64,000 nucleotides of DNA from assembly GCF_001306175.1 (NCBI RefSeq), contig NZ_LGKN01000009.1, positions 393,038 to 457,037 of the forward strand, written 5' to 3'. Within the stretch, counting starts at the first letter, position 1; each line of letters starts with the position of its first letter. Under the pieces are notes generated by a model. The model was not told the DNA's origin. It made no database searches and saw only the letters and a list, made by a program, of their open reading frames with translations. The DNA comes from Ardenticatena maritima (GTDB lineage: Bacteria > Chloroflexota > Anaerolineae > Ardenticatenales > Ardenticatenaceae). The translations under genes and the position numbers were made by a program. This document shows, in pieces, positions 38,670 to 47,800 of the stretch.

Positions 38670-38679
38670 GTTGCAGGCA

Positions 38680-39993
38680 TTATGGGCACGAGTCGGCCAT
38701 TTCAGGGCTAATGGCGCCTTCAAACTTGAATTCGCCGTTTTCAACCGAGTAGGACGCCATCTGCACCAGCGTTGTGTCCCCATTTTCATCGAACGAGAAG
38801 ACGCCGGTAATCCCTTCAAAGTCCTTGGTGTTGCGCATAGCGTCCAGCACGCTTGCGCGGGTGACTTCACCGCTCGCCGCGGCGCGTTCGATGCTGTCCA
38901 GAATGACTTGCATCGCCTGGTAGGCGTATGTTGACCACGGGCTGGGTTCTTCGCCGTATTCAGCGATGAAGTCGTTGTAGAACTTCTTCCCGGATTCGGT
39001 TTCCAGCAAGTTGGGCGCCAAACCGGGGAAAGTGAGCAGGACGTTGCCGTCCACCACCTGCGCGCCACCGGCTTGCTCAGCCAGCGCGGGATTCACCAAG
39101 CCGTCGGGCCCCATGAACTTGACGCCCTGGTCGAAGAGCCCCAGCGTGGCCATTTGCTGGATGATTTGCGGACCGCCGGAGTCAATCACGAAGCCGCCGT
39201 ACACCAGGTCGGGCTGGGCGTCTTTCACTTTGGCAAGCAGCGCGCGGAAGTCAATATCGGTGGATTCGACGCCGTCGCGGCCCACGATTTCAAGTCCAAT
39301 CTTCTGGGCTTGTTGCTCGAACGCGTCCGCAACCCCCTTGCCGTAGAGTTGGCGGTCGTCGAGGATGTACACTTTCTTGAAGCCCAAGCATTTCGCCCAC
39401 GATGCCGCCGAGTAGCCTTGCAGGTCGTCGGTGGCGTTCGTGCGGAAGTAGGTCGGGCGGTTGTCGGCGGGGTAGTAAATGTCGGGTTCGCCTTCCGCCC
39501 AGGGCTTCGTCAGACCGGGGTAGGTGTTGGCGGGGGTAATCTGTGCAATGCCAGCCTTGTTGGTGATGGGAATGGAAACCTTTGCCGCACCAGAGTTATA
39601 CGTGGCGAAGTAGACCATACAGAGCGGGTCGTTGACGCATTTCTGGGCGTTTTCGGCTTCGATCGTGCCGTCCCACGAGCCTGTGGTGGGCGAAGCGTCA
39701 TCCAGGTTGACGATTTCGACGGTGTAGCCGCCGGGACCTTCACCGCCGTGCGCATCGAGGTAGTGCTTCAAGGCGAGGTCGGCCGCACGCTTCATGGATT
39801 GCCCTTCGGGGAGCATGGGACCTTGCAGAGGCCAGGAGGTGTACACACGCACGACTTTGCCTTCGGTGGTGGCGGCTTGTTCACCACCGCTTTCGCCGGT
39901 GCTTTCTTCGCCGCTTTGACCGCCACCGCATGCAGCGAGTGCCAGCAGAACAAACAAGAGTGACAGCAGGGACAACAACTTGCGAGTGTTCAT
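38680..39993 (-). CDS. livK: Branched-chain amino acid ABC transporter binding lipoprotein LivK
   Basis: A 437-residue solute-binding protein. Lipobox LALAAC puts the lipid-anchored cysteine at residue 22, followed by a Gly/Glu/Ser-rich linker. The periplasmic-binding type I fold starts at VVRVYTSWPLQG. Ligands could be leucine-type amino acids, but the family also takes urea, amides or aromatic acids. First gene of the operon. Confidence 0.9.
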   Translation of the reverse strand: MNTRKLLSLLSLLFVLLALAACGGGQSGEESTGESGGEQAATTEGKVVRVYTSWPLQGPMLPEGQSMKRAADLALKHYLDAHGGEGPGGYTVEIVNLDDASPTTGSWDGTIEAENAQKCVNDPLCMVYFATYNSGAAKVSIPITNKAGIAQITPANTYPGLTKPWAEGEPDIYYPADNRPTYFRTNATDDLQGYSAASWAKCLGFKKVYILDDRQLYGKGVADAFEQQAQKIGLEIVGRDGVESTDIDFRALLAKVKDAQPDLVYGGFVIDSGGPQIIQQMATLGLFDQGVKFMGPDGLVNPALAEQAGGAQVVDGNVLLTFPGLAPNLLETESGKKFYNDFIAEYGEEPSPWSTYAYQAMQVILDSIERAAASGEVTRASVLDAMRNTKDFEGITGVFSFDENGDTTLVQMASYSVENGEFKFEGAISPEMADSCP

Positions 39994-40134
39994 GGCTTTT
40001 CTCCTCCATCTGGTTCACTCAGCACTCTGAACGACTCCGCACAACGTCACGACGGTGTGACACAGGCACTCACGCTTTTGGCTGCTCTCACCTCCCTTCT
40101 TTGGTTGTCAAACCTGCCAGCAGGAACGCTTGCG

Positions 40135-40163
40135 AGTATACGAAAGCAGAGACCGCCTGTCAA
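40135..40163 (-). promoter_or_regulatory. Promoter of the liv operon
   Basis: On the minus strand TTGACA (40163-40158), 17-base spacer, TATACT (40140-40135). It leaves a leader of about 135 bases before livK in which I see no clear structure. Confidence 0.85.
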
Positions 40164-40194
40164 TCACTTTCGCGCGGTGCACGCCCCCAATGAA

Positions 40195-40223
40195 ACACCC
40201 GATGGCATGGCACCATCGGGTGT
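40195..40223. terminator. Hairpin after URO-D-like gene 1
   Basis: An 11-bp perfect stem (40195-40205 with 40213-40223) with a seven-base loop and a weak T tail on the minus strand. Confidence 0.65.
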
Positions 40224-40247
40224 GAGGTGGCGTTCCAGGCGCGGTGG

Positions 40248-41228
40248 TCAGGTATTGCGGCACGCCTCCACAGCCGCGCGAATGTTGCCATAGGGCGTTG
40301 TCACAGGGATGACGCACCCCGCCCCGATAACCAGCCCGCGCCCGTCCACCTGGTCGCGGGCGTCCAGCACTTCGGCGCGCACCTGTTCGGGCGTACCCAA
40401 CAGAAGGGTTTCCCACTGGCGCAAGCCGCCTACCAGCGCCCCCGAAAACCGCGCACGCGCTTCGGCAAGCGTGGGAGGCGTATGGCGGTCATGCCAGTTG
40501 ATGGCTTGCACCGGATACGCCGCCAGCAAATCCCACATCACGGCGTCGCCGTGGGCGTGCAGCAGGTTGAACCACCCGCGCGACGCCGCCGCCAGAATGC
40601 GACGGTCGAACGGTTCACCAAAGCGGCGGTATTCCGCTTCACTCAGCAAATGATAACTTGCCGGTTGTACCGCCAGGAAAATGCCCGCCGCGCCTGTTTC
40701 CAACGCCGCCGCGACAAAATCCTCGTACACGCGCGTCACCACGTCGAGCGCGTGGAGCACACGGTCGGGGTGCTGGCGCAAGTCGGCAATGTAGGCATTC
40801 CCGCGCAAATAGCGGATGACGGTCAGCGGGCTGAAAACCGTGGCGATGAACGGCGTATCGGGGGGCAACGCCCGCCCAATCAATTCCAGGGCGCGCAATT
40901 GTTCCCCCAACATGCCTTTGCGCACGTCCAGCACTTCCAGCGTTTCGTAGTCTTCGGGACGTTGAATACGCCGCCGCACATAGGTGCGCGTGCCTTCCTG
41001 ATTGCCCTCCCAACGGGTTTCCACGCCCCAATCAAAGGTGCAGTAGTTGCTGGAAGGGCTAACCTTGACGAAGTCAAAATCCCACGTTTGTTGAAAATGC
41101 AAGGTCGCCGCCGCCAGTGTGTCGGCGCGCTGGTCGTCCACCGGAAAATGACGCCAGAACGCAATCGGCAAGCGGTCTGGGCGTTCACCAGCCAAAACGG
41201 TTTCCAGGCGTGTGCGTTTGTCCATCAT
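40248..41228 (-). CDS. Uroporphyrinogen decarboxylase-like protein 1
   Basis: A 326-residue URO-D fold protein. It starts DKRTRLETVLAGERPDRLPIAFWRHF, a pattern of the corrinoid methyltransferase branch (MtaA/CmuA-like) rather than haem-synthesis HemE. It contains LLHAHGDAVMWDLL and INWHDRHT, which resemble the histidine/cysteine metal region, though no clear zinc set is kept. It follows the ferredoxin gene by three bases and is paralogous to the plus-strand gene at 42432. Substrate unknown. A demethylase role is conceivable. Confidence 0.7.
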   Translation of the reverse strand: MMDKRTRLETVLAGERPDRLPIAFWRHFPVDDQRADTLAAATLHFQQTWDFDFVKVSPSSNYCTFDWGVETRWEGNQEGTRTYVRRRIQRPEDYETLEVLDVRKGMLGEQLRALELIGRALPPDTPFIATVFSPLTVIRYLRGNAYIADLRQHPDRVLHALDVVTRVYEDFVAAALETGAAGIFLAVQPASYHLLSEAEYRRFGEPFDRRILAAASRGWFNLLHAHGDAVMWDLLAAYPVQAINWHDRHTPPTLAEARARFSGALVGGLRQWETLLLGTPEQVRAEVLDARDQVDGRGLVIGAGCVIPVTTPYGNIRAAVEACRNT

Positions 41229-41231
41229 GGC

Positions 41232-41456
41232 TCACTGGGGATAGACTTGGTCGCCGTTTTCATCATACAGGATAATCGCCAGCGCTGGGCACGAGTCGGC
41301 CACTTCCCACAACAGGGCTTCATCGGCTTGCGCGGCGGCTTCCTCATTCACCACCGCCTTGTTTTCGGCATCCAGGCTGAAAATGTGCGGCGCAATCAAC
41401 GTGCATTCCGCTGCACCAATGCAGGCTGAACGGTCCACTTTCACACGAATTTTCAT
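41232..41456 (-). CDS. Small [3Fe-4S]/[4Fe-4S] ferredoxin
   Basis: A 74-residue ferredoxin with one cluster. The cysteines are in CIGAAEC (the usual middle cysteine is Ala) and in the distal SCPALAI, so three ligands are present, the pattern of [3Fe-4S] or P450-type ferredoxins. The ATG at 41456 follows AAAGGAG. It is co-transcribed with URO-D-like gene 1 and could be its electron donor. Confidence 0.85.
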   Translation of the reverse strand: MKIRVKVDRSACIGAAECTLIAPHIFSLDAENKAVVNEEAAAQADEALLWEVADSCPALAIILYDENGDQVYPQ

Positions 41457-41525
41457 TGCTTCTACTCCTTTGGCTCCTCGGTTGAATTGCCGCCCATACG
41501 ATGAGGCTTTGCGCATATCGCCCCA

Positions 41526-41554
41526 CTTTGGGCTTTCGCGTTTCACAGTATAAT
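41526..41554. promoter_or_regulatory. Divergent promoter region for ferredoxin and DUF1648 genes
   Basis: AGTATAAT at 41547-41554 reads as TATAAT on the plus strand and TATACT on the minus strand, so the two -10 boxes overlap. A weak plus-strand -35 lies at 41526-41532. The two sides are likely to compete or be co-controlled. Confidence 0.5.
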
Positions 41555-41598
41555 CGCCCTCACACAACGCCGAAAATGCACGCTTGTTTGAGAAGCAC

Positions 41599-41991
41599 AT
41601 GAGCACACCATCGCTACCGTTTCAGCACAAATTGCCGGCACGCTTGCGCCATCTGTGGGAGACACTCTACGCTGACCGCGCGGCTTTCTACACGATTGGG
41701 CTGGCGGTCTTTCTGCACCTTGTGCTCTGGTTTCTTGTGGTGATTGGCTATTTCCAACTGCCGCCGATCATCCCCCTGCACTTCGACGCCTTTGGGCAAC
41801 CCGACCGTATCGAACCCCGCTCGCACATTTTCTTCTTGCCCATCATTGCGTTTGGGCTGCTGTTGGTGAACGGGGTTGGCGGTCTTCTCTTGCGGCAATG
41901 GGTGGACGAATTCGCCGCCTACCTGCTGTGGGGGGGGACAGTGGTGTTGCAACTGCTCTTCCTGATTGCCGTTCTCTCCGTCATTCTGTGA
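41599..41991 (+). CDS. DUF1648-type membrane protein
   Basis: A 130-residue protein with three membrane helices (about residues 31-55, 77-99 and 108-130). The segment PPIIPLHFDAFGQPDRIEPRS between the first two matches the DUF1648 signature (PxHFxxxGxPD). Function unknown. In Gram-positives, relatives occur with transporters. It is followed 19 bases later by the thioesterase gene. Confidence 0.65.
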   Translation: MSTPSLPFQHKLPARLRHLWETLYADRAAFYTIGLAVFLHLVLWFLVVIGYFQLPPIIPLHFDAFGQPDRIEPRSHIFFLPIIAFGLLLVNGVGGLLLRQWVDEFAAYLLWGGTVVLQLLFLIAVLSVIL

Positions 41992-42010
41992 ACCACCAAG
42001 GAGTGCCAGC

Positions 42011-42445
42011 ATGCCTGTCTACGTCCACGAGACTTCTTTCCGTGTCCGATACGCCGAAACCGACCAGATGGGCATTGTCCACCACACCGCTTACATCGTC
42101 TGGTTTGAAGAAGGGCGCAGTGATTTTCTGCGTGCGTACAACATGCCGTACAGCCGCATGGAGCGCGAAGGCATTGTCCTGCCTGTGACGGAGTGCTACG
42201 CACGCTATGTCTCTCCCGCCCGCTACGATGAAGTCGTCACTGTGCGCACCTGGATTCAAGAATTCAAATCGCGCAAAATTGTTTTTGCGTATGAAGTCAT
42301 CGGCCAAGATGGGCGTTTGTGCGCCGAAGGCTATACAGCACACATCTGTATTGACCCCGAGGGGCGCGTCCAGCGCTTCCCCAAAACCTTGCGCGAAGCA
42401 GCACAACATCCCCCGCATGAGGTGAACCAACATGAACGCGCGTGA
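42011..42445 (+). CDS. Acyl-CoA thioesterase, YbgC/4HBT family
   Basis: A 144-residue hot-dog-fold thioesterase. The catalytic YAETDQMGIVHHTAYIVWFEEGR near residues 15-37 includes the conserved aspartate and histidine. Length equals the family norm. The ATG follows AAGGAGTGCC. It overlaps the next gene by 14 bases. It probably hydrolyses short or hydroxybenzoyl-type CoA thioesters. Confidence 0.88.
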   Translation: MPVYVHETSFRVRYAETDQMGIVHHTAYIVWFEEGRSDFLRAYNMPYSRMEREGIVLPVTECYARYVSPARYDEVVTVRTWIQEFKSRKIVFAYEVIGQDGRLCAEGYTAHICIDPEGRVQRFPKTLREAAQHPPHEVNQHERA

Positions 42446-43409
42446 ACGTGTCTGGGCAACGCTCCATGGCGAACCAACCGACCGCCCCGCGTTCAGCCTG
42501 TGGCGGCACTTTCACGATGAAGACGAAACGCCTGAGGGGCTGGCGGCGGCGACGATTGAATTTGCCGTGCGCTGGGAAGTAGATTTCGTGAAGCACACCC
42601 CCATGGGCATGTACGCCGTGGAAGATTGGGGCACCCCTATCCGCCGCTTCAACGACCCGCACCGCGCCCCCGAACGCATCCGCCCGGCGTTCACCACACC
42701 CGACGGCTGGCGGGCGCTCCCCCCGCTTGACGTACAGCGCGGCGCACTGGGGCGTGAACTGCGCGGCTTGCGCTTGGTGCGCGGCGGTTTGCCGCCCGAT
42801 ATCCCCATCTTGATGACTATTTTCAGCCCGCTGACGGTGGCGTATAAAATGGTAGGCGACCTGCTCTTTGAGCACATCGCCCAGGACGCCGACGCCGTCA
42901 AAACCGGGTTGCGCACCATCGCCGAGACCATGGCGCGCTACACCGAAGCCTGCCTTGCCGCTGGGGCGGACGGCGTTTTCTTCGCCACCCAACTGGCCAG
43001 CGCCGACATCCTGCCCCGTGCCACCTATGCCGAACTGGGCGAACCGTTCGACCGCCTCGTCCTCGACGCTTGCCCAGAGCACACCATTCGTGTCCTGCAC
43101 CTGCACGGCGTCAACACCTTTTTTGAACTGGCGAACACCTACCCCGTGCATGGCGTCTCCTGGCACGACCACGAAACCGCCCCATCACTGGCGGACGCCC
43201 GCGAACAGACCGAGCGCGCATTCGTCACGGGGCTGGATCGCCGCATCTTTTTGGAACCCGCCGACGTGGTCGCCGAACACGCCCGCGCCGCCCTCGCCAT
43301 CACAGGGGGCTACAAGCACATCCTTGCCCCCTCGTGCGTCATTCCCACACAGGTGGACGACGCCGCGCTTGCCGCCGTTGTGGACGTTGTCCACACGTTC
43401 CGCGCATAA
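42432..43409 (+). CDS. Uroporphyrinogen decarboxylase-like protein 2
   Basis: A 325-residue URO-D fold protein, clearly paralogous to the minus-strand gene at 40248 (shared WRHF, LAAAT, DFVK, FSPLTV and VSWHDHET/INWHDRHT positions). It begins inside the thioesterase gene. It contains LHLHGVNTFFELANTYPVHGVSWHD near residue 215. Whether the two paralogues form a heterodimer or act on different substrates is unknown. Like its partner it lacks a definite assignment to HemE. Confidence 0.7.
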   Translation: MNARERVWATLHGEPTDRPAFSLWRHFHDEDETPEGLAAATIEFAVRWEVDFVKHTPMGMYAVEDWGTPIRRFNDPHRAPERIRPAFTTPDGWRALPPLDVQRGALGRELRGLRLVRGGLPPDIPILMTIFSPLTVAYKMVGDLLFEHIAQDADAVKTGLRTIAETMARYTEACLAAGADGVFFATQLASADILPRATYAELGEPFDRLVLDACPEHTIRVLHLHGVNTFFELANTYPVHGVSWHDHETAPSLADAREQTERAFVTGLDRRIFLEPADVVAEHARAALAITGGYKHILAPSCVIPTQVDDAALAAVVDVVHTFRA

Positions 43410-43420
43410 GGGGGGGCTAT

Positions 43421-43449
43421 TTGCCCCAAATGGCGCTTTTCGATATAAT
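43421..43449 (+). promoter_or_regulatory. Promoter of rpsP-khpA-rimM
   Basis: TTGCCC (43421-43426) and TATAAT (43444-43449) with 17 bases between. The leader then contains a GCTCGCC-TTCG-GGCGGGC hairpin, a UUCG tetraloop. Confidence 0.8.
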
Positions 43450-43553
43450 GCCCAATCGCGAGGCTCGCCTTCGGGCGGGCTTGTTTGTGTCGAATTGTTG
43501 AAAACCCACGTGTTGAAACAGACGCGAGAGCCAAAAAGGAGCAAGAAGCGGTT

Positions 43554-43865
43554 ATGGTACGCATTCGTCTGCGCCGCATGGGCGCCCGAAACCAACCGAG
43601 TTATCGCATTGTGGTGGCTGATCAGCGCTCGCCGCGTGACGGTCGCTTTATCGAAACCCTTGGCTATTACAACCCGCTGAGCGAACCCGAAACCGTGAAG
43701 TACGACAAGGCGCGCGCTGTGTACTGGCTGAGCCAGGGCGCGAAGCCGTCCGAAGCCGTTGACCGCTGGTTCAAGCGCGACGGCATCTACGAAGCGCTGA
43801 AACGCTACCGCGAAGGGACGCCGCTGGAAGAACTCTTCCCGGCGGAAGCCGAAGTCAATGCCTGA
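43554..43865 (+). CDS. rpsP: 30S ribosomal protein S16
   Basis: A 103-residue S16 starting [29 protein letters not shown], with the typical [10 protein letters not shown] and GAKPSEAV motifs. The ATG at 43554 follows AAAAAGGAGC. First gene of the usual S16-KH-RimM ribosome-maturation cluster. Confidence 0.97.
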   Translation: MVRIRLRRMGARNQPSYRIVVADQRSPRDGRFIETLGYYNPLSEPETVKYDKARAVYWLSQGAKPSEAVDRWFKRDGIYEALKRYREGTPLEELFPAEAEVNA

Positions 43866-44106
43866 TTCGGACAGTAGCATGGAAGAACTGGTCGAATTCA
43901 TCGCCAAAAACCTGGTAGACCATCCTGAACAAGTGCGCGTGACGAGCGAAAAGCGCGGTCGTCGCGTGCGCATCACGCTTTCGGTCGCCCCCGACGACAT
44001 GGGGCGCGTGATTGGTCGCCAGGGGCGCGTGGCCGAAGCCATCCGCAACGTGGTGCACGTCGTCGCGCAAAAACGGGGCTTGTTTGTGGATGTGGATATT
44101 CGCTAG
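43858..44106 (+). CDS. khpA: KH-domain RNA-binding protein KhpA
   Basis: An 82-residue single-KH protein. It has [18 protein letters not shown] and the nucleic-acid loop GRVIGRQGR (GxxG). It overlaps rpsP by eight bases. A start at the later ATG 43879 (MEELVEF) would match most relatives. In other bacteria KhpA pairs with KhpB and binds many small RNAs. Confidence 0.9.
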   Translation: MPDSDSSMEELVEFIAKNLVDHPEQVRVTSEKRGRRVRITLSVAPDDMGRVIGRQGRVAEAIRNVVHVVAQKRGLFVDVDIR

Positions 44107-44109
44107 CCT

Positions 44110-44622
44110 ATGGCGGATGATTTTTTGACGTTAGGGCGTATTGTCGCACCACACGGCATACGCGGCGAGGTCAAAGTCCGTATTCTGACTGATGATATCG
44201 AGTTTGTTTTTGACCTGGAAGAGGTCTATCTCGGACAGCAGACGCCGCAACCCTATGCCGTGAAGGGGGTGCGCTTGCACAAAGGCATGTTGCTGCTCAT
44301 GCTGGAAGGGGTGAGCACACGCAACGATGCCGAAGCCCTGCGCGGCGAGTACGTTGTCATCCCGCGAGAATGGGCGCCGCCGTTGGGAGAAGATGAATAC
44401 TACGTGCACCAACTCATCGGCTTGCGCGCCATGACGACCGAAGGCGAGGAATTGGGGCGCGTTGCCGATGTGATGTTCACCAACGGCGCGAATGATGTGT
44501 ATGTTATTCGCGGTGAGCGCTACGGTGAAGTACTGATTCCCGCCATTCGCCAGGTCGTCAAGGAGATTGACCTGGAAAAAGGCGAAATGCTCATCGAACT
44601 CATGGATGGGCTTTTGGAGTGA
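44110..44622 (+). CDS. rimM: Ribosome maturation factor RimM
   Basis: A 170-residue protein with the N-terminal RimM barrel (LGRIVAPHGIRGEVKVRILTD) and the C-terminal PRC barrel (YYVHQLIGLRAMTTEGEELGRVADV, then IPAIRQVVKEIDLEKGEM). It binds S19/16S rRNA in 30S assembly. It starts three bases after khpA. trmD and rplS, which often follow, are absent. Confidence 0.95.
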   Translation: MADDFLTLGRIVAPHGIRGEVKVRILTDDIEFVFDLEEVYLGQQTPQPYAVKGVRLHKGMLLLMLEGVSTRNDAEALRGEYVVIPREWAPPLGEDEYYVHQLIGLRAMTTEGEELGRVADVMFTNGANDVYVIRGERYGEVLIPAIRQVVKEIDLEKGEMLIELMDGLLE

Positions 44623-44630
44623 CAAACCAG

Positions 44631-44654
44631 AAGGCACGAGGGGGCGTGCCTTTT
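44631..44654 (+). terminator. Terminator 1 after rimM
   Basis: An 8-bp stem (44631-44638 with 44645-44652) followed by TT. Confidence 0.65.
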
Positions 44655-44673
44655 GTGGGGGACAAGGGGCACG

Positions 44674-44709
44674 GAAAAATGCCACGGTGGCAACGCCGTG
44701 GCATTTTTC
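44674..44709. terminator. Terminator 2 after rimM
   Basis: A 14-bp perfect stem (44674-44687 with 44696-44709) followed by TTTT. The second of two tandem terminators before metH. Confidence 0.85.
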
Positions 44710-44828
44710 TTTTGGCTGAGTGGCTTTCTTGCAGTAGGATATCGCCCATCTGAAGGCACATTGCTGTGTACAACGTGCAGAACGAGTGTGTAGAAGACGC
44801 TTTGTCGAGAGAAGAACGGAGAGAGGCC

Positions 44829-47800
44829 ATGCGCGAAAACCGAGCCCAGCGGTATCTTGACGCCCTGCGCACACGTGTCCTCGTGTATGACGGCGCCATG
44901 GGAACTTCGCTGCAAAAAATGAATCTCACCGCCGACGATTTTGGCGGGGCTGCCTACGAAGGGTGCAACGACTATCTGGTTATCACGCGCCCCGATGTGG
45001 TGGAACGTGTCCACCGCTCATACTTGGATGTTGGCGCGGATGTCATCGAAACCGATACGTTCCGCTCCAATCGTATCACGTTGAAAGAGTACAACCTGCA
45101 CGAGCAGGTGCTCGAGATCAACCGCGCGGCGGCGGCGCTGGCGCGGCGGCTTGCCGATGAGTACAGCACGCCGGAGAAGCCGCGTTTTGTGGCGGGTTCA
45201 ATCGGACCCAGTGGCATGTTGCCGTCGGCAAACGACCCTGTGCTGAGCAATATCACCTATGGCGAATTGGTGGATGTGTTCCGCGAGCAAGCCGTGGGCT
45301 TGCTGCTGGGTGGTGTGGATGTGTTGCTCATCGAAACCAGTCAGGACATTCTGGAAGTCAAAGCCGCCATTGAAGGGCTGAAGCGTGCCATGCAGGAAAC
45401 GGGTATTCGTGCCGCGATTCAGGCGCAGGTGACGCTTGACACCACGGGGCGCATGCTCTTGGGAACCGACATTAGCGCGGCGCTCGCGATTCTCGAACCG
45501 TTGGGGATTGACGCCATCGGGCTGAACTGTTCCACCGGCCCAGATTACATGCGCGAACCGATTCGCTACCTCACCAGCCACACGCATTTGCCCGTTTCCG
45601 CCATTCCCAATGCAGGCTTGCCGCTCAACGTGGATGGCGAGGCGGTGTACCCCATGCAACCTGAACCAATGGCGGAAATGTTGCTCCAATTTGTGAATGA
45701 GTTTGGGTGCAACATCATCGGCGGTTGTTGCGGCACCACGCCCGAGCATATTCGCCTGCTGGTTGAAGGCGTGCAGGGCGTCAATCCGTGGGCGCGTCGC
45801 CCGGCTGAGATTGACACCACGCCGCGTGTCGCCAGCGCGATGCGCGCCACCGACATCAAGCAGATACCCGCCCCCACGTTGGTGGGCGAACGGGTGAACA
45901 GCCAAGGAAGCCGCAAGGTCAAGCGCCTGCTGCTTGAAGAGAACTACGATGCCCTGCTGGAAATCGCGCACGAACAGGTGGAAGGCGGCGCGCACATGCT
46001 CGATGTCTGTGTGGCGCTCACTGAACGCACCGACGAAGCCGAACAGATGCGGCGGCTGGTGAAACTGCTCAGCCAGAGTGTTGACGTGCCCCTGATGATT
46101 GACTCCACCGAAGCCGACGTCATCCGTGTAGCGCTCGAAACCTATCCGGGACGCGCCATTGTGAACTCCATCAACATGGAGAACGGGCGCCAGCGGATTG
46201 AAGAGGTGCTGCCTTTGGTGAAGCAACACGGCGCGGCGGTGGTGGCGCTCACCATTGACGAGGAAGGCATGGCGCATACCGCCGAACGCAAATTCCAGAT
46301 TGCCAAGCGCATGTACGACATTGCCACACAGGAATACGGCTTGCCGCCCGAAGCCCTGATTTTCGACGTGCTGACGTTTCCCATCACCACAGGGCAAGCC
46401 GAACTGCGCCGCGCCGCCATTGAAACCCTCGAAGGCATTCGGCGTATCAAAGCCGAACTGCCGGGCGTGTTCACCCTGCTGGGCGTGAGCAACGTCTCGT
46501 TTGGGCTCAAGCCTGCCGCGCGCGCCGTTCTCAACAGCGTCTTCCTGCACCACGCCGTCGAAGCCGGGCTTGATATGGCGATTGTCAACCCCAAGCATAT
46601 CACGCCCTACTTTGAAATTCCCGAAGAACAGCGCACCCTCATGGATGATTTGATTTTCGACCGCCGCGAGGATGCGCTCGCCCGCGTCATTCAGTTCTTT
46701 GAGGAAAACGAAATTGCCGTCTCAGGCGATGAGCGCGTTGACCCCACCGAGGGCATGAGTGTGGAAGAAAAACTCTACTGGTACATTGTGCACCGCAAAA
46801 AAGAAGGTGTGGAAGACCTGGTAGATGAAGCCGTCCAGCGCCACGACCCCGTGTGGGTGCTCAACAATGTCATGTTGCCGGCGATGAAAGAGGTGGGCGA
46901 CAAATTTGGCGCGGGTGAACTCATTTTGCCCTTTGTGCTGCAAAGCGCCGAGGTGATGAAAAAAGCCGTCGCGCGGTTGGAAACCTATCTGGAACGCAAA
47001 GAGGGCACAAGCAAAGGCACGGTCGTGCTGGCGACCGTCTTTGGCGATGTGCATGATATCGGCAAAAACCTGGTCGGCACGATTTTGAGCAACAACGGCT
47101 ATACGGTGGTTGATTTGGGCAAACAAGTGCCTGTCAACACGATTATTGACGCCGCCGTGGAACATAACGCGGTTGCCATTGGGCTGAGCGCCCTGCTGGT
47201 GAGTACCAGCAAGCAAATGCCCATTTGTGTGCAAGAATTGCACAAGCGGGGGCTTTCCTTCCCGGTGCTGGTGGGGGGCGCGGCTATCAACCGCCGCTTT
47301 GGCTATCGGATCATGTTCATGGACGATGGATCTGTGTACGAGCCGGGCGTTTTTTACTGCAAAGACGCCTTCGAGGGGCTTGCCGTGGTGGACAAGTTGA
47401 CGGGCGACCCCGAAGAACGCGCGGCATTTGTTGCCGAGGTAAAAGCCAAAGCGCGCCGCACGCTTGAACGCGGCGTCGTTGCGGCAACGCCCGCGCCTGC
47501 TGAAGCGCCCGCCGAACGGACTGTGCCCCCCGCTCCCGATGTGCCCACACCGCCTTTCTGGGGCACCCGTTTGGTTGCGCGTGATGAAATTGATGTGCGC
47601 GAAGTGGTTTCCTGCTTCGACCTGGATACGCTCTACCGCTTGCATTGGGGTGGGCGTGGCAAACGGGGTGAGGAATGGGATGAACTCGTGGCGACGGTCT
47701 TTGAGCCTACCTTGCAGCGCCTGACGGATGAACTCATCGAAACGGGGTGGCTTTCGTTTGGCGCACTGTACGGCTATTTCCCCGTCGCCGCCGACGGCGA

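Noticed and set aside
44710..44828. Cobalamin or SAM riboswitch before metH
   Set aside because: The leader is too short, and I find no B12 box or SAM-riboswitch core.
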